Source: Legionella_C dresdenensis (lineage in GTDB: Bacteria > Pseudomonadota > Gammaproteobacteria > Legionellales > Legionellaceae). From it: a stretch of 64,000 nt of DNA. Positions 37,258 through 45,029 of the stretch are shown here, in pieces. The notes beneath the pieces are model-generated. The model had not been told where the DNA came from and did not search any database. It saw nothing but the letters and a program-made list of their open reading frames with translations. The translations under genes and the position numbers were made by a program. Position 1 is the first letter of the stretch, and each line of letters starts with the position of its first letter. The DNA is taken from positions 496,001-560,000 of the forward strand of contig NZ_JBHSAB010000001.1 of assembly GCF_042649825.1 (NCBI RefSeq). The letters are read 5' to 3'.

Positions 37258-37527
37258 ATGTCAAGACAAGTATTTTGTGTGAAATTAAAACAAGAAGCGG
37301 AAGGTATGGATAAAGCGCCCTTACCCGGCGCATTAGGTGAAAAAATTCTTAATAATGTATCCAAACAAGCCTGGAAAATGTGGTTGTCTCATCAAACCAT
37401 GCTAATCAATGAATACCGCTTAAGCCTGATCGATCCCCAAGCCCGCGAATTCCTGACTACCGAAATGGAAAACTACTTTTTTGGCGATGGCTCATCCAGG
37501 CCAGCAGGCTTTACTCCAAAGGAATAA
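37258..37527 (+). CDS. yggX: Probable Fe(2+)-trafficking protein YggX
   Basis: YggX is a small cytoplasmic protein linked to iron handling and protection of Fe-S clusters from oxidation. The 89 residues show the family sequence: SRQVFCVKLKQEAEGMDKAP, then GALGEKILNNVSKQAWKMWL, then MLINEYRLSLIDPQAREFL, and FFGDGSSRPAGF near the end. The conserved Cys of the VFC motif (Cys6) is present. ATG 37258 has AGG upstream; the frame starts at TTG 37252. In many genomes it neighbours mutY; here it stands alone before a structured repeat. Confidence 0.95.
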   Translation: MSRQVFCVKLKQEAEGMDKAPLPGALGEKILNNVSKQAWKMWLSHQTMLINEYRLSLIDPQAREFLTTEMENYFFGDGSSRPAGFTPKE

Positions 37528-37532
37528 AAACT

Positions 37533-37800
37533 GTTGGGCTTTACAGCCCATAGCCGTCAAGCTAAGTCAGGTACAGAGGAAATTAGAATAGTAAATGTAC
37601 AAAATTTCTTAACTGACTGCTATGGGTTTTACAGCACATATTCGTTCGGCCTGAGGAAAATGCGGAGCATTTGTCTCGAAGGCGTGGCACTGTACCACAG
37701 GCTTCGAGACAGCGCTAAAGCGCTTCCTCAGCCCGAACGATATTGTGAAATGTAGAAATTTAATTCCTTAGCTTTACGGCCATGGGCTTTACAGCCCAAC
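37533..37800. mobile_element. MITE-like structured repeat with cloverleaf core and 34-bp terminal inverted repeats
   Basis: Ends at 37533-37566 and 37767-37800 are inverted repeats (30 of 34 positions match), both beginning GTTGGGCT. A third, degenerate end-like copy lies at about 37610-37639. The core 37643-37739 has an outer stem, CGTTCGG/CCGAACG then CTGAGGAA/TTCCTCAG, closed over three hairpins: AATGC-GGA-GCATT, a long arm TGTCTCGAAG..CTTCGAGACA with inner GTGG/CCAC, and GCGC-TAAA-GCGC. The 97-nt core is base-for-base identical to the reverse complement of 61815-61911. There is no transposase gene inside. It fills the gap between yggX and the ATPase gene. Confidence 0.8.
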
Positions 37801-37842
37801 ATTCCTTTGATGAAAACCTTGATTACTGTGCGCATCCTCTGC

Positions 37843-39120
37843 CTACTTAATAAACAAACTCATTGGCAAGGCAAATAATTTAATTTCATTTTGAGAAAAA
37901 GGTAATATCTCTTTTCCGGAATAAAAAATAACACCATATTGAAATTTAGAGGGATTAAACTCTGCCAATTTTATTAATCCTTTAAAATCATGCAAATTAA
38001 CCGTGGCTGATGCTTTAATTTCAATCCCAATGATCTGATGATTATCCCTCTCCAAGACAATATCCACCTCATTTTGATACTTATCGCGAAAATGCAATAA
38101 TTCCACCTTTTCTTCTGACCAACTATTTTGTTTGAGCAATTCCATATAGATTAAATTTTCTAAAAGCCCGCCAAAATGTGGGCTACCGAGTAACTGCTCT
38201 TCATTTTTTATACCTAAAAGGCTACAAGCCAAACCAGTATCTATTGATTGCAATTTCGGCATTGTGACGGCTTGTCGTTTTGCTTTGCTCTTTAAATAAG
38301 CTGGAACTCTTTTGATTATAAACATCAACTCCAAAACTTCTATATAAGCTTTAATTAACTTATCATCTTCGCTTAAGTCATTCGAAACACTTGAATATTT
38401 TAGCAGGTTCCCTGAAATACCAGCTAAATAAGGAATGAGAGATGCAAGTTTAGAACGGTAGTCGCCTTTAGCATGATATAAAACCTCAAAATCTTTAAAA
38501 AGACGACCTTCTATATATGATTTATACCATAGCTGCTTTGCACGGGGGCTTTTATTCTGAACCTCAGGGTATCCCCCTTCAAGAATACAGTTAGCCAGAT
38601 CAAAGCGTGTAAGTGGAGTCAGGTTACGTACGTGAAAATTTTCGTTACATAGCAAATCGATGACATTATAATTAATGCCGTATTTTTCTGATAATGCTAA
38701 TGGATATAATTCCAGTCTCGCCATATGTCCTGGTAGAGCTTCTTGTGTTTTTCCAGATCGAAAAATATCAGCTGAGCCTGTTAATAAAAATTTTCCTCTC
38801 ACATGCGGCGGAAGATTATCCGATTCATGTTTTATAGCCGGGATTAATTCTGGTATATATTGAAACTCGTCTAAAACAACTTTTGTATCATGTAATGAAT
38901 GGATAAAACCAATTGGATCGTTTTTTGCGGATTGGTAAATTGTTTGGTTATCAAAAGAAATATATTCAAAGCCAAAATTTTGGGCAATTATTTTTGTTAA
39001 AGTTGTTTTACCTGATTGTCGAGGTCCTGTTAAATAAATAATTCTGAACTCATCTAATAACTCACGAATAACAGGAGATAGTTTTCTTTCAATCATTGAT
39101 AAACTCATAGGATTTAACAT
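37843..39120 (-). CDS. AAA ATPase with C-terminal DUF4143 domain
   Basis: The product is about 425 residues. It contains a P-loop (IYLTGPRQSGKTTLTKII), Walker B LHDTKVVLDEFQYIPELI, a sensor-like segment KFLLTGSADIF, and a C-terminal DUF4143 region ending in a nuclease-like fold (NEVDIVLERDNHQIIGIEIKASATVNLHDFKGL). The PD..(D/E)xK-type order D, E-x-K is visible in VDIVLE..IGIEIKAS. Such ATPases are common, patchily distributed and of unknown job. The start is uncertain: ATGs at 39120, 39108 and 39096 all lack a good ribosome site. The gene sits between a structured repeat and a mazEF pair, suggesting an accessory islet. Confidence 0.82.
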   Translation of the reverse strand: MLNPMSLSMIERKLSPVIRELLDEFRIIYLTGPRQSGKTTLTKIIAQNFGFEYISFDNQTIYQSAKNDPIGFIHSLHDTKVVLDEFQYIPELIPAIKHESDNLPPHVRGKFLLTGSADIFRSGKTQEALPGHMARLELYPLALSEKYGINYNVIDLLCNENFHVRNLTPLTRFDLANCILEGGYPEVQNKSPRAKQLWYKSYIEGRLFKDFEVLYHAKGDYRSKLASLIPYLAGISGNLLKYSSVSNDLSEDDKLIKAYIEVLELMFIIKRVPAYLKSKAKRQAVTMPKLQSIDTGLACSLLGIKNEEQLLGSPHFGGLLENLIYMELLKQNSWSEEKVELLHFRDKYQNEVDIVLERDNHQIIGIEIKASATVNLHDFKGLIKLAEFNPSKFQYGVIFYSGKEILPFSQNEIKLFALPMSLFIK

Positions 39121-39156
39121 ACTGTTTAATATATAACATCTATAGATAATAGCCAA

Positions 39157-39244
39157 CTATAATCCGAGAAATCCAAGATAATAACCCGAAATATCCATGG
39201 CAATAACCCGAGAAATCCAAAATAATAATCCGAGAAATCCACGG
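39157..39244. repeat. Four tandem 21-23-bp repeats (TAATCCGAGAAATCCA)
   Basis: Units begin at about 39157, 39178, 39201 and 39222, each with the core TAA(T/C)CCGAGAAATCCA. The second unit is altered (CCCGAAATATCC). They lie directly upstream of the ATPase gene start, between it and mazF. The spacing of about two helical turns is iteron- or operator-like. Confidence 0.75.
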
Positions 39245-39294
39245 TTTCACGCTCTATGTACATGTGCTTGGGTTCAGACCCATAGGATTAAGAC

Positions 39295-39657
39295 TTATTC
39301 GGAATCTTGAAAAAGCCTATCAGCGCCTATCAAGGGAATAATTCGATATAACACCTCATCCATTACGGGAGGTTCTGCTTCAACAATAAACTTTGCTTTT
39401 CTATCTTTCCAGGATAGTGTTTGAATAAGGCTGGCTGCGACAACAGAGGGTTGATCAAGATTGTTGACTGGAACTTCAGTATTGCCTCCTCGAATGCTGG
39501 TACTTATTGGACAGCAGATAATCAATCCAGTCATTCTATTGTATTCTTTGGAAGATAAAACTAAAGCAGGGCGATATTTACCCACTTCTTTCCCTTTAGT
39601 TGGTTCAAAATCTAGCCAAATAATATCATTTCTTTCAGGTATGTATGAAGCAGACAT
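39295..39657 (-). CDS. mazF: MazF/PemK-family mRNA interferase toxin
   Basis: MazF toxins are ribosome-independent endoribonucleases that cut mRNA at short sequences. The 120 residues match the family: IPERNDIIWLDFEPTKGKEV, GKYRPALVLSSKEYN, GLIICCPISTSI, then QTLSWKDRKAKFI. The Arg of the KYRPALVLS motif and the Thr of PIST correspond to the usual active site. The start overlaps the antitoxin stop (TAATG), the normal coupled arrangement. Confidence 0.93.
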   Translation of the reverse strand: MSASYIPERNDIIWLDFEPTKGKEVGKYRPALVLSSKEYNRMTGLIICCPISTSIRGGNTEVPVNNLDQPSVVAASLIQTLSWKDRKAKFIVEAEPPVMDEVLYRIIPLIGADRLFQDSE

Positions 39658-39914
39658 TATTGCCCAACCTCATTAAGCTGAGGAGAGACGAGTAAATCTG
39701 CATGGGCTGTTTGCTCTGACAAACCTTTTAAGAGATCTGACTCGTTGAATGGAAAGTGTTTTCTTTTTTTTGATTTAGTCACAGTGAAACCTGCTTCAGA
39801 GACTTCAATATCCACTTCAGTTCCTTCTTTAAGATGAGGTATCTCACGCATTGCACCGCTTATACGTAAGGCTAAGCCGTTTCCCCATTTTTGAATTTTT
39901 GCGTGTAATGTCAT
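39657..39914 (-). CDS. mazE: MazE-family antitoxin
   Basis: The 85 residues have an N-terminal AbrB/MazE swapped-hairpin DNA-binding domain (KIQKWGNGLALRISGAMREI, EGTEVDIEVSEAGFTV). A flexible acidic tail follows that would wrap the toxin (LVSPQLNEVGQ). The complex normally represses its own promoter. Upstream, at about 39927-39970, the sequence GTATCAACA occurs twice with TATACACC between them; these are possible operator half-sites, not proven. Confidence 0.92.
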   Translation of the reverse strand: MTLHAKIQKWGNGLALRISGAMREIPHLKEGTEVDIEVSEAGFTVTKSKKRKHFPFNESDLLKGLSEQTAHADLLVSPQLNEVGQ

Positions 39915-39991
39915 ATTAGCGCCTTAGGTATCAACATTATCTATAAAAAGTATACACCATGTATCAACACTTTTCCAGGAAATTGTATTAG

Positions 39992-40087
39992 GCAATAGCG
40001 GATTCAATAGATGCTCGTGGTTCTCAAGCTGAAAACACTACATTGAGTCTACATGAGATTTTAGATATTTGGGTTGATGCTGCATAA
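39992..40087 (+). pseudogene. Possible short gene remnant
   Basis: Between mazE and tRNA-Phe a frame without start codon is open for 31 codons, from a TAG to the TAA at 40085-40087. It encodes a protein-like tail (TLSLHEILDIWVDAA). I do not recognise it. It may be the 3' scar of a lost gene; chance is not excluded. Confidence 0.25.
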
Positions 40088-40101
40088 GCGCTTGATTTGC
40101 A

Positions 40102-40177
40102 TGGTGGCCAGAGACGGAATCGAACCGCCGACACGAGGATTTTCAATCCTCTGCTCTACCGACTGAGCTATCTGGCC
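40102..40177 (-). tRNA. tRNA-Phe (anticodon GAA)
   Basis: Minus-strand cloverleaf of 76 nt with CCA encoded. The acceptor stem is GGCCAGA/TCTGGCC. The D arm GCTC..GAGC and anticodon arm GAGGA-TTGAAAA-TCCTC put GAA at the anticodon. The T arm contains GGTTCGATTCC. All invariant bases are in place. It stands alone, with no other tRNA nearby. Confidence 0.97.
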
Positions 40178-40283
40178 ATCAAGTAGCGCTATTAAACTCT
40201 GAGATTGATTTAGAGTCAAGAAAATTTTTTAATTTCTTGCTTCTGTTTGCTTTATCCGATCAATTTGTTCTTGTTTATTACAA

Positions 40284-41420
40284 TTAACTCTTATGTAAAG
40301 CATCAGCAAGCTCTTGCGCGATTAAATAGAGATCCTCGCCCTTGGCATAATGACTGATATTCACCGTCAAAATTACGTCACTGGATTTTAACCAGATCAT
40401 CAGCGAGCTAAAACCAAGTGTGCCGCCGCTATGCCACCATGCCTCTTCGCCGAATGTTTTATCATCATGGATAATCCCCAGGCCATATTGTACCTTCAGC
40501 TTATTGGGGAGCGTTGCATTTATTGTGGTCATGAGCTCCTGCATTTGTGTGGGCGGCAATATATATCCCTGAGCCAACGCTTTTATCCAGAGTGCAGTAT
40601 CATGCGATGTAGCAACCATCCCGCCTGCGGCATTTGTCCAGGAATGGCTAAAGTCAGTGATATCTTTCGGTTCATCTGGAAAATAACCACGATCCGAATA
40701 GCCATGGGCCATACGCTCCATGATCTGAGGGGAGTAACTGGCAGGTAAATAAAAAGTATCCTGTAATTGCAACGGCTCGATTAAACGGGCTTTTAATTGC
40801 CCGGTTAACTCACTACCGCTCACCTGCTCTATAATCAAACCGGCTAAAACATAGTTAGTATTAGAATAATGCCACCCAGCTCCCGGTTCAAAGTAAAGCG
40901 GTTCTTCCGTAACCAGATTTACCAGCTCTTCCGAAGTCCATTGCTGGTTAAAATCAAAATCCCCCTGGCGCACTTTTTTGTCGAGTACATCAGTATAATT
41001 ATAAATACCGCTGGTGTGGTTTAATAATTGTCGGATCGTGATATTTTGCCAGGACTGCGGCAAATCAGACAGGTATTCACTAACTGAATCATCAATCGAT
41101 AACTTGCCCTCCGCCTCCCAAAGCAAAATCAGCGCGGCAATAAATGATTTGGTTTCACTGCCTATCTGGAACAGGTTGTCAGGTTTTAATGCCGCACTCT
41201 GCTCAAGCGTGGTATAACCGCTGACAAAATCCCGCGGTGTACTTTCACCAGGACAAATAATACTGACTTCAATGCCGGGAATATGGTATTTCTCGCGATC
41301 AAGGTCGATGATTTGCTGCACTTTGGACGTAATATTGTCGTTGCAATGGGCATATATTGGTTGAAACACAAAGGTCAGGGTTAACCCTGCGGCAAGGTAT
41401 AGATTTTTGAAATCAGGCAT
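40284..41420 (-). CDS. Serine hydrolase of the class C beta-lactamase/penicillin-binding family
   Basis: The 378 residues start with a signal peptide (LYLAAGLTLTFVFQPIYAHC). ATG 41420 is chosen since AGGA lies eight bases upstream; the frame is open to 41519. The three active-site elements are visible: SETK (Ser88 and Lys91), YSN (Tyr185 to Asn187), and HSGG near residue 335 in place of KTG. The fold is shared by AmpC beta-lactamases, D-Ala-D-Ala carboxypeptidases and esterases. The HSGG box and RQLLNHTSGIYNY point to the carboxypeptidase/esterase branch rather than a true beta-lactamase. Periplasmic; substrate unknown. Confidence 0.85.
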   Translation of the reverse strand: MPDFKNLYLAAGLTLTFVFQPIYAHCNDNITSKVQQIIDLDREKYHIPGIEVSIICPGESTPRDFVSGYTTLEQSAALKPDNLFQIGSETKSFIAALILLWEAEGKLSIDDSVSEYLSDLPQSWQNITIRQLLNHTSGIYNYTDVLDKKVRQGDFDFNQQWTSEELVNLVTEEPLYFEPGAGWHYSNTNYVLAGLIIEQVSGSELTGQLKARLIEPLQLQDTFYLPASYSPQIMERMAHGYSDRGYFPDEPKDITDFSHSWTNAAGGMVATSHDTALWIKALAQGYILPPTQMQELMTTINATLPNKLKVQYGLGIIHDDKTFGEEAWWHSGGTLGFSSLMIWLKSSDVILTVNISHYAKGEDLYLIAQELADALHKS

Positions 41421-41531
41421 GCTATTCGTCCTAAAAATACAGGACGAAACTATAACAATATTTACTAATTTTGTAACTATTCCGCCGGGGAAATGTATTT
41501 TAACGAGACACCGTACCAATCTCTGAATTGG

Positions 41532-41551
41532 ATTCCCGCCTGCGCGGGAAT
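41532..41551. repeat. ATTCCCGC..GCGGGAAT hairpin
   Basis: Palindrome ATTCCCGC-CTGC-GCGGGAAT followed by GACAGAG, located between the hydrolase start and the end of the 1117-aa gene. It is related to the hairpin at 31755-31782 and is a possible terminator for the gene at 41563. Confidence 0.6.
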
Positions 41552-41562
41552 GACAGAGTTCA

Positions 41563-44500
41563 TTATGGAGCAGTTCTAAACTCGGCTGAATTACTCCATT
41601 TACAGCTCCTCAGAGAGGCCATCGCCTTTGCTAACTTTACTCCCCCGGAATAAAAACCTGAACTTGACAATAATTCCCCGGACTTGGCAGCCGGGTTTTG
41701 ATTAACCGCTTGTTCATTAGCCGCTGAGGCAATTACCTGTTTTAACGCTGAATTGGACAGAGTCATGACCTTGGGATCATAGACATGAAATCCAGACAAT
41801 TTCAGCGCGTCCAGGTAATAGTGTTGATTGACCAGAGCCTGATTATTATTTTCATGGCTATCAATAACCGTATTCAGGGTTTGTTGTAATAGTTTGAGGT
41901 TGTGAGAAACAGGCAAAAACTGGCTTAAATTTTTAGTCAGTCTTTTTACAGAATTATAAACTTTAAGTGTATTATATTGGTCTTCTGAAGAAAGTTCATT
42001 ACCTTGTTTATAAGTCAAAGCAAAGCTCTCTAACTGAGAAAAGGCATTATATAGATGACTCAGAACAAGGGTCATTTCCTGATTGCCATTTGCTTCAGCT
42101 ATTGCTTTTTGCAGCCTGTCCACTACTTGTTTTGAATCCAACGTGCGTAAAAGTAACTTTGCTTCACTTTGGCCAAGGCTGCCGCCAACCTTTTTGATTT
42201 TAATTGCCTGAAGCGAGCCAAACTGTTTGAAATCAGGTATTTGCCCATAGGTTAAAGGACGCATAATAAAGTTTGCAGCATTGATTTTTTTAGCAAATTC
42301 ACCTGTAAAAAACAACAAATGATCCACCAGTGCATTTCTTAATAATTCATTAGCCGCAATACCTGAATTGATTTCAAAAAAATTGGCAACCACATGCACT
42401 GTTCCTGGCTTATCTCTGTCTTCACCAAAAAATAACCAATTACCACATACTGGTAAACCCGTATGATTATCAATCACCACATGCATAAACATGGCTTCAT
42501 CCATGCGCCGTTGTATCATTGCGTTAAAATAAGCTCCATCGGTCGCAAGACAGCAACTCAGTAAATTGCCGAGAAAAAATGTCAGCATTTTATTTTTATC
42601 CCAGCTCTCAACATGGAAGGAGCGAGGTTTGGTATTGGCAGGTTCTTTCTTAACCCGCATATCGATATGCAGATCTTGTAAGATTTTATAAGCTTCAGAA
42701 AAGTGATAACCCTGTTCAAAAACTCCCCCTAGCGCATCCAATACGTCGCCAGGCGTAACAGCAGATTTTATTCGTTCAATTTTAGCCGTAATTTTATTTG
42801 CTAAAGCAACAATATCATTATTTATCAATCTGGATTTGCACTTTAAAAATGCCTGCTCATCATCTTCATCACGAGCCGTTTTCAATAATTGATTTCGAAA
42901 TTTCACGATTGCTGTTGAAAGCTCTGATAGCTCTTTCTTGAGGCTATTCGGATAGTGTTGTTCGAAATTGTTTACATGTTCGCGAAGTAATTTGAATGAA
43001 TTCCATATAGCCAGATATTGACCATCCAATTTATAACTACATTCACCCCCAACCTCAAATGGCAATATATAGGGAAAATTGCGGGCTAAATTAACATTGA
43101 CTCCGCTTTCGATAAGTTGTCGAATAATCCTTTGATTGTGTTGATTTAGCTGTTTTATCGACTCAGAGTCGCTAGCAGCATTAGTTACAAATTGCCTCAG
43201 GTTCGTGCCTTTATCCAGATCTGCCAACAGCATTTGGTCAAAAAACTCGGCATATTCATTGTGCTGTAATCTTTTTCGAGCATAGGCCAGCTTTGGCAAC
43301 ATCTCAATAGGCAGCTTTTCTAATAATACGTCTGCACTGATTGCTTTATCTTCAGGGAAGCGGAAGCAAGCTACAATCCTTTCGGCGAACCAGTGACTTA
43401 GAGTAGAATAATACTGATCGAGAGTATCCGCCTGCCCAGAAAACATAGCCGATTTTTTCTTAGAATCTTCTGTTAATGCAGCACCCTCTAAAGAATGTAG
43501 TTCTCCCCAGATATACAAAATATTTACCCACTTCATTCTGTGTTGATCTTGCCTTATCTGTTGTTTGAACTTCGAATAGATCTCTCGGCACGATTGTATG
43601 CCATCATCGGATATAAGTTGATACGCCTCAAGTAACCGTTGTACAGGAGCCGTTGAATTAACGCCGGTTTGTTGTAAAAAGCTAAAAATATCCTCGCCCA
43701 TTATTGCTATTAATTGATTGATTTTTGGCTGATATTTTACAAAAAACGAGATTATATCTTCCTGATTTATATTCAAACCTTTACTATGAATTTTAAAAAA
43801 ATGCTTAAAAAATTTTTGCGCCAGATTTTTCTGTTGGCATGTTAGCAGGGTGTCTTTAATCAAAAAATCGATCAGCTGCTCCGCTGGCTGACTAATAACG
43901 TCTTGTATTGAGTAGCCTTGTTCTTTCATTATTTGAAGAGCACGGGCAACTTTTACTGGCTGGGAATAATTGAGAACAGTACTAAAATTAACTTGCGCTT
44001 GCGGGCCTGTAAACAGTCCTCCATCTATCGATAGAAAATGGATAAGTGCGCGCTTAATTTCCTCAGGATTGGTATGTTTAATTATCATGTCAAAATAAGG
44101 CACATCGATTTTTAACAGATTTGCAAGCCTCATCTCTAAAAACAGCTCAGCAAGAGCAAGAGGATTTTCATGCTCTAATATCGCATTTAAAATAATAGGG
44201 GCAGCAGCGCCAGTAAATACACGACAACGCTTCAACATCTTTAAATACTGCTCTAAAAAAGCTTTTTGTTCATAATCAATGCCTCTGCCGAGATTAATAG
44301 TTGCCCAAGCCTTACAAGTCGCTTCGGCATTATCAACTTTTATCAGATCCGTTCCTCGAAAAATTACCAGCGCATTAGCTATGGCAGGCGGATAGTCACT
44401 ACTTGTAAGAAGCTTACGGTAAAATTGCCCATCATCGCCTGCTAATAAACCTTTCCTTTGTAAGAGTAGGAGGGAATCAGCAACCCATGTTGGATGTTGA

Positions 44501-44916
44501 TGTCCGATGACTGCATTACGATTTTCTTCGCCGTCATTCCCGGTTAATAAGCCGCTGCTATTTAAATTCTCAAGTGCCTGAACTAACTGAAATACCTGTT
44601 CATGCTTTACTAAACCATTAAAGTTAGCCTGAGCGCCAGGACCTGTTAATAATTCGGAATCATCCAGATCTTCCAGTGTATCTAGCAACCACTCTGGTTC
44701 TGTATATTCTATTAGTGCAGTGAAATTATTTTGCCCATTAATACCCTTTAGTAAACCTAATTGCTTTAAAAAAGATAGAATGGCACATACTGCAACCTTA
44801 TCTTTATGCTCCAATACAGCCTTGATGTTAATGTCCGAGAGTAAATCAGTATCTTTAAAAAGTTCGCTCAAATATTCTTCTGTAATATTATTTGGTTCTT
44901 CTTTTAACATTGGCAT
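41563..44916 (-). CDS. 1117-aa repeat protein, candidate Dot/Icm effector
   Basis: The N-terminal 345 residues contain about eight degenerate repeats of 36-40 residues, each with a core like SGLLTG.DAQANFNGLVKHE followed by a helix (VFQLVQALENLN). This module is found in many Legionella effector-type proteins. The middle and C-terminal parts are helical. A segment near residue 800 (MFMHVVIDNHTGLPVCGNWL, then TVHVVANFFEINSG) is beta-rich and reminiscent of a GNAT-like fold, but I cannot confirm it. The tail includes SGFHVYDPKVMTLSNSALKQ. There is no signal peptide. GAGGG lies 11 bases before ATG 44916; a second ATG at 44910 is close. The effector role is inferred from the repeat type. Confidence 0.7.
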   Translation of the reverse strand: MPMLKEEPNNITEEYLSELFKDTDLLSDINIKAVLEHKDKVAVCAILSFLKQLGLLKGINGQNNFTALIEYTEPEWLLDTLEDLDDSELLTGPGAQANFNGLVKHEQVFQLVQALENLNSSGLLTGNDGEENRNAVIGHQHPTWVADSLLLLQRKGLLAGDDGQFYRKLLTSSDYPPAIANALVIFRGTDLIKVDNAEATCKAWATINLGRGIDYEQKAFLEQYLKMLKRCRVFTGAAAPIILNAILEHENPLALAELFLEMRLANLLKIDVPYFDMIIKHTNPEEIKRALIHFLSIDGGLFTGPQAQVNFSTVLNYSQPVKVARALQIMKEQGYSIQDVISQPAEQLIDFLIKDTLLTCQQKNLAQKFFKHFFKIHSKGLNINQEDIISFFVKYQPKINQLIAIMGEDIFSFLQQTGVNSTAPVQRLLEAYQLISDDGIQSCREIYSKFKQQIRQDQHRMKWVNILYIWGELHSLEGAALTEDSKKKSAMFSGQADTLDQYYSTLSHWFAERIVACFRFPEDKAISADVLLEKLPIEMLPKLAYARKRLQHNEYAEFFDQMLLADLDKGTNLRQFVTNAASDSESIKQLNQHNQRIIRQLIESGVNVNLARNFPYILPFEVGGECSYKLDGQYLAIWNSFKLLREHVNNFEQHYPNSLKKELSELSTAIVKFRNQLLKTARDEDDEQAFLKCKSRLINNDIVALANKITAKIERIKSAVTPGDVLDALGGVFEQGYHFSEAYKILQDLHIDMRVKKEPANTKPRSFHVESWDKNKMLTFFLGNLLSCCLATDGAYFNAMIQRRMDEAMFMHVVIDNHTGLPVCGNWLFFGEDRDKPGTVHVVANFFEINSGIAANELLRNALVDHLLFFTGEFAKKINAANFIMRPLTYGQIPDFKQFGSLQAIKIKKVGGSLGQSEAKLLLRTLDSKQVVDRLQKAIAEANGNQEMTLVLSHLYNAFSQLESFALTYKQGNELSSEDQYNTLKVYNSVKRLTKNLSQFLPVSHNLKLLQQTLNTVIDSHENNNQALVNQHYYLDALKLSGFHVYDPKVMTLSNSALKQVIASAANEQAVNQNPAAKSGELLSSSGFYSGGVKLAKAMASLRSCKWSNSAEFRTAP

Positions 44917-45029
44917 GATTAATAACCCTCTCTCAATGAATTGGTGTCATTGTAATCTTTCAAGATTAAGTGGATATTAAGCATAAATCGGTCAATTGTA
45001 TTTATCTTTGCACAGGACAGTTTTTGTAA

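Noticed and set aside
37534..37755. 73-codon open frame in the gap after yggX
   Set aside because: It lies within the cloverleaf repeat element and has no ribosome site or protein-like composition.
39157..39244. CRISPR-like repeats
   Set aside because: Units of 21-23 bp abut with no spacers between them.
40284..41420. True AmpC beta-lactamase resistance gene
   Set aside because: The third active-site box is HSGG rather than KTG and the core resembles carboxypeptidase/esterase members; resistance cannot be claimed.
41563..44916. Sequencing artefact because of extreme length
   Set aside because: The frame is continuous with consistent codon use, a repeat module and a ribosome site, so a genuine gene is favoured.
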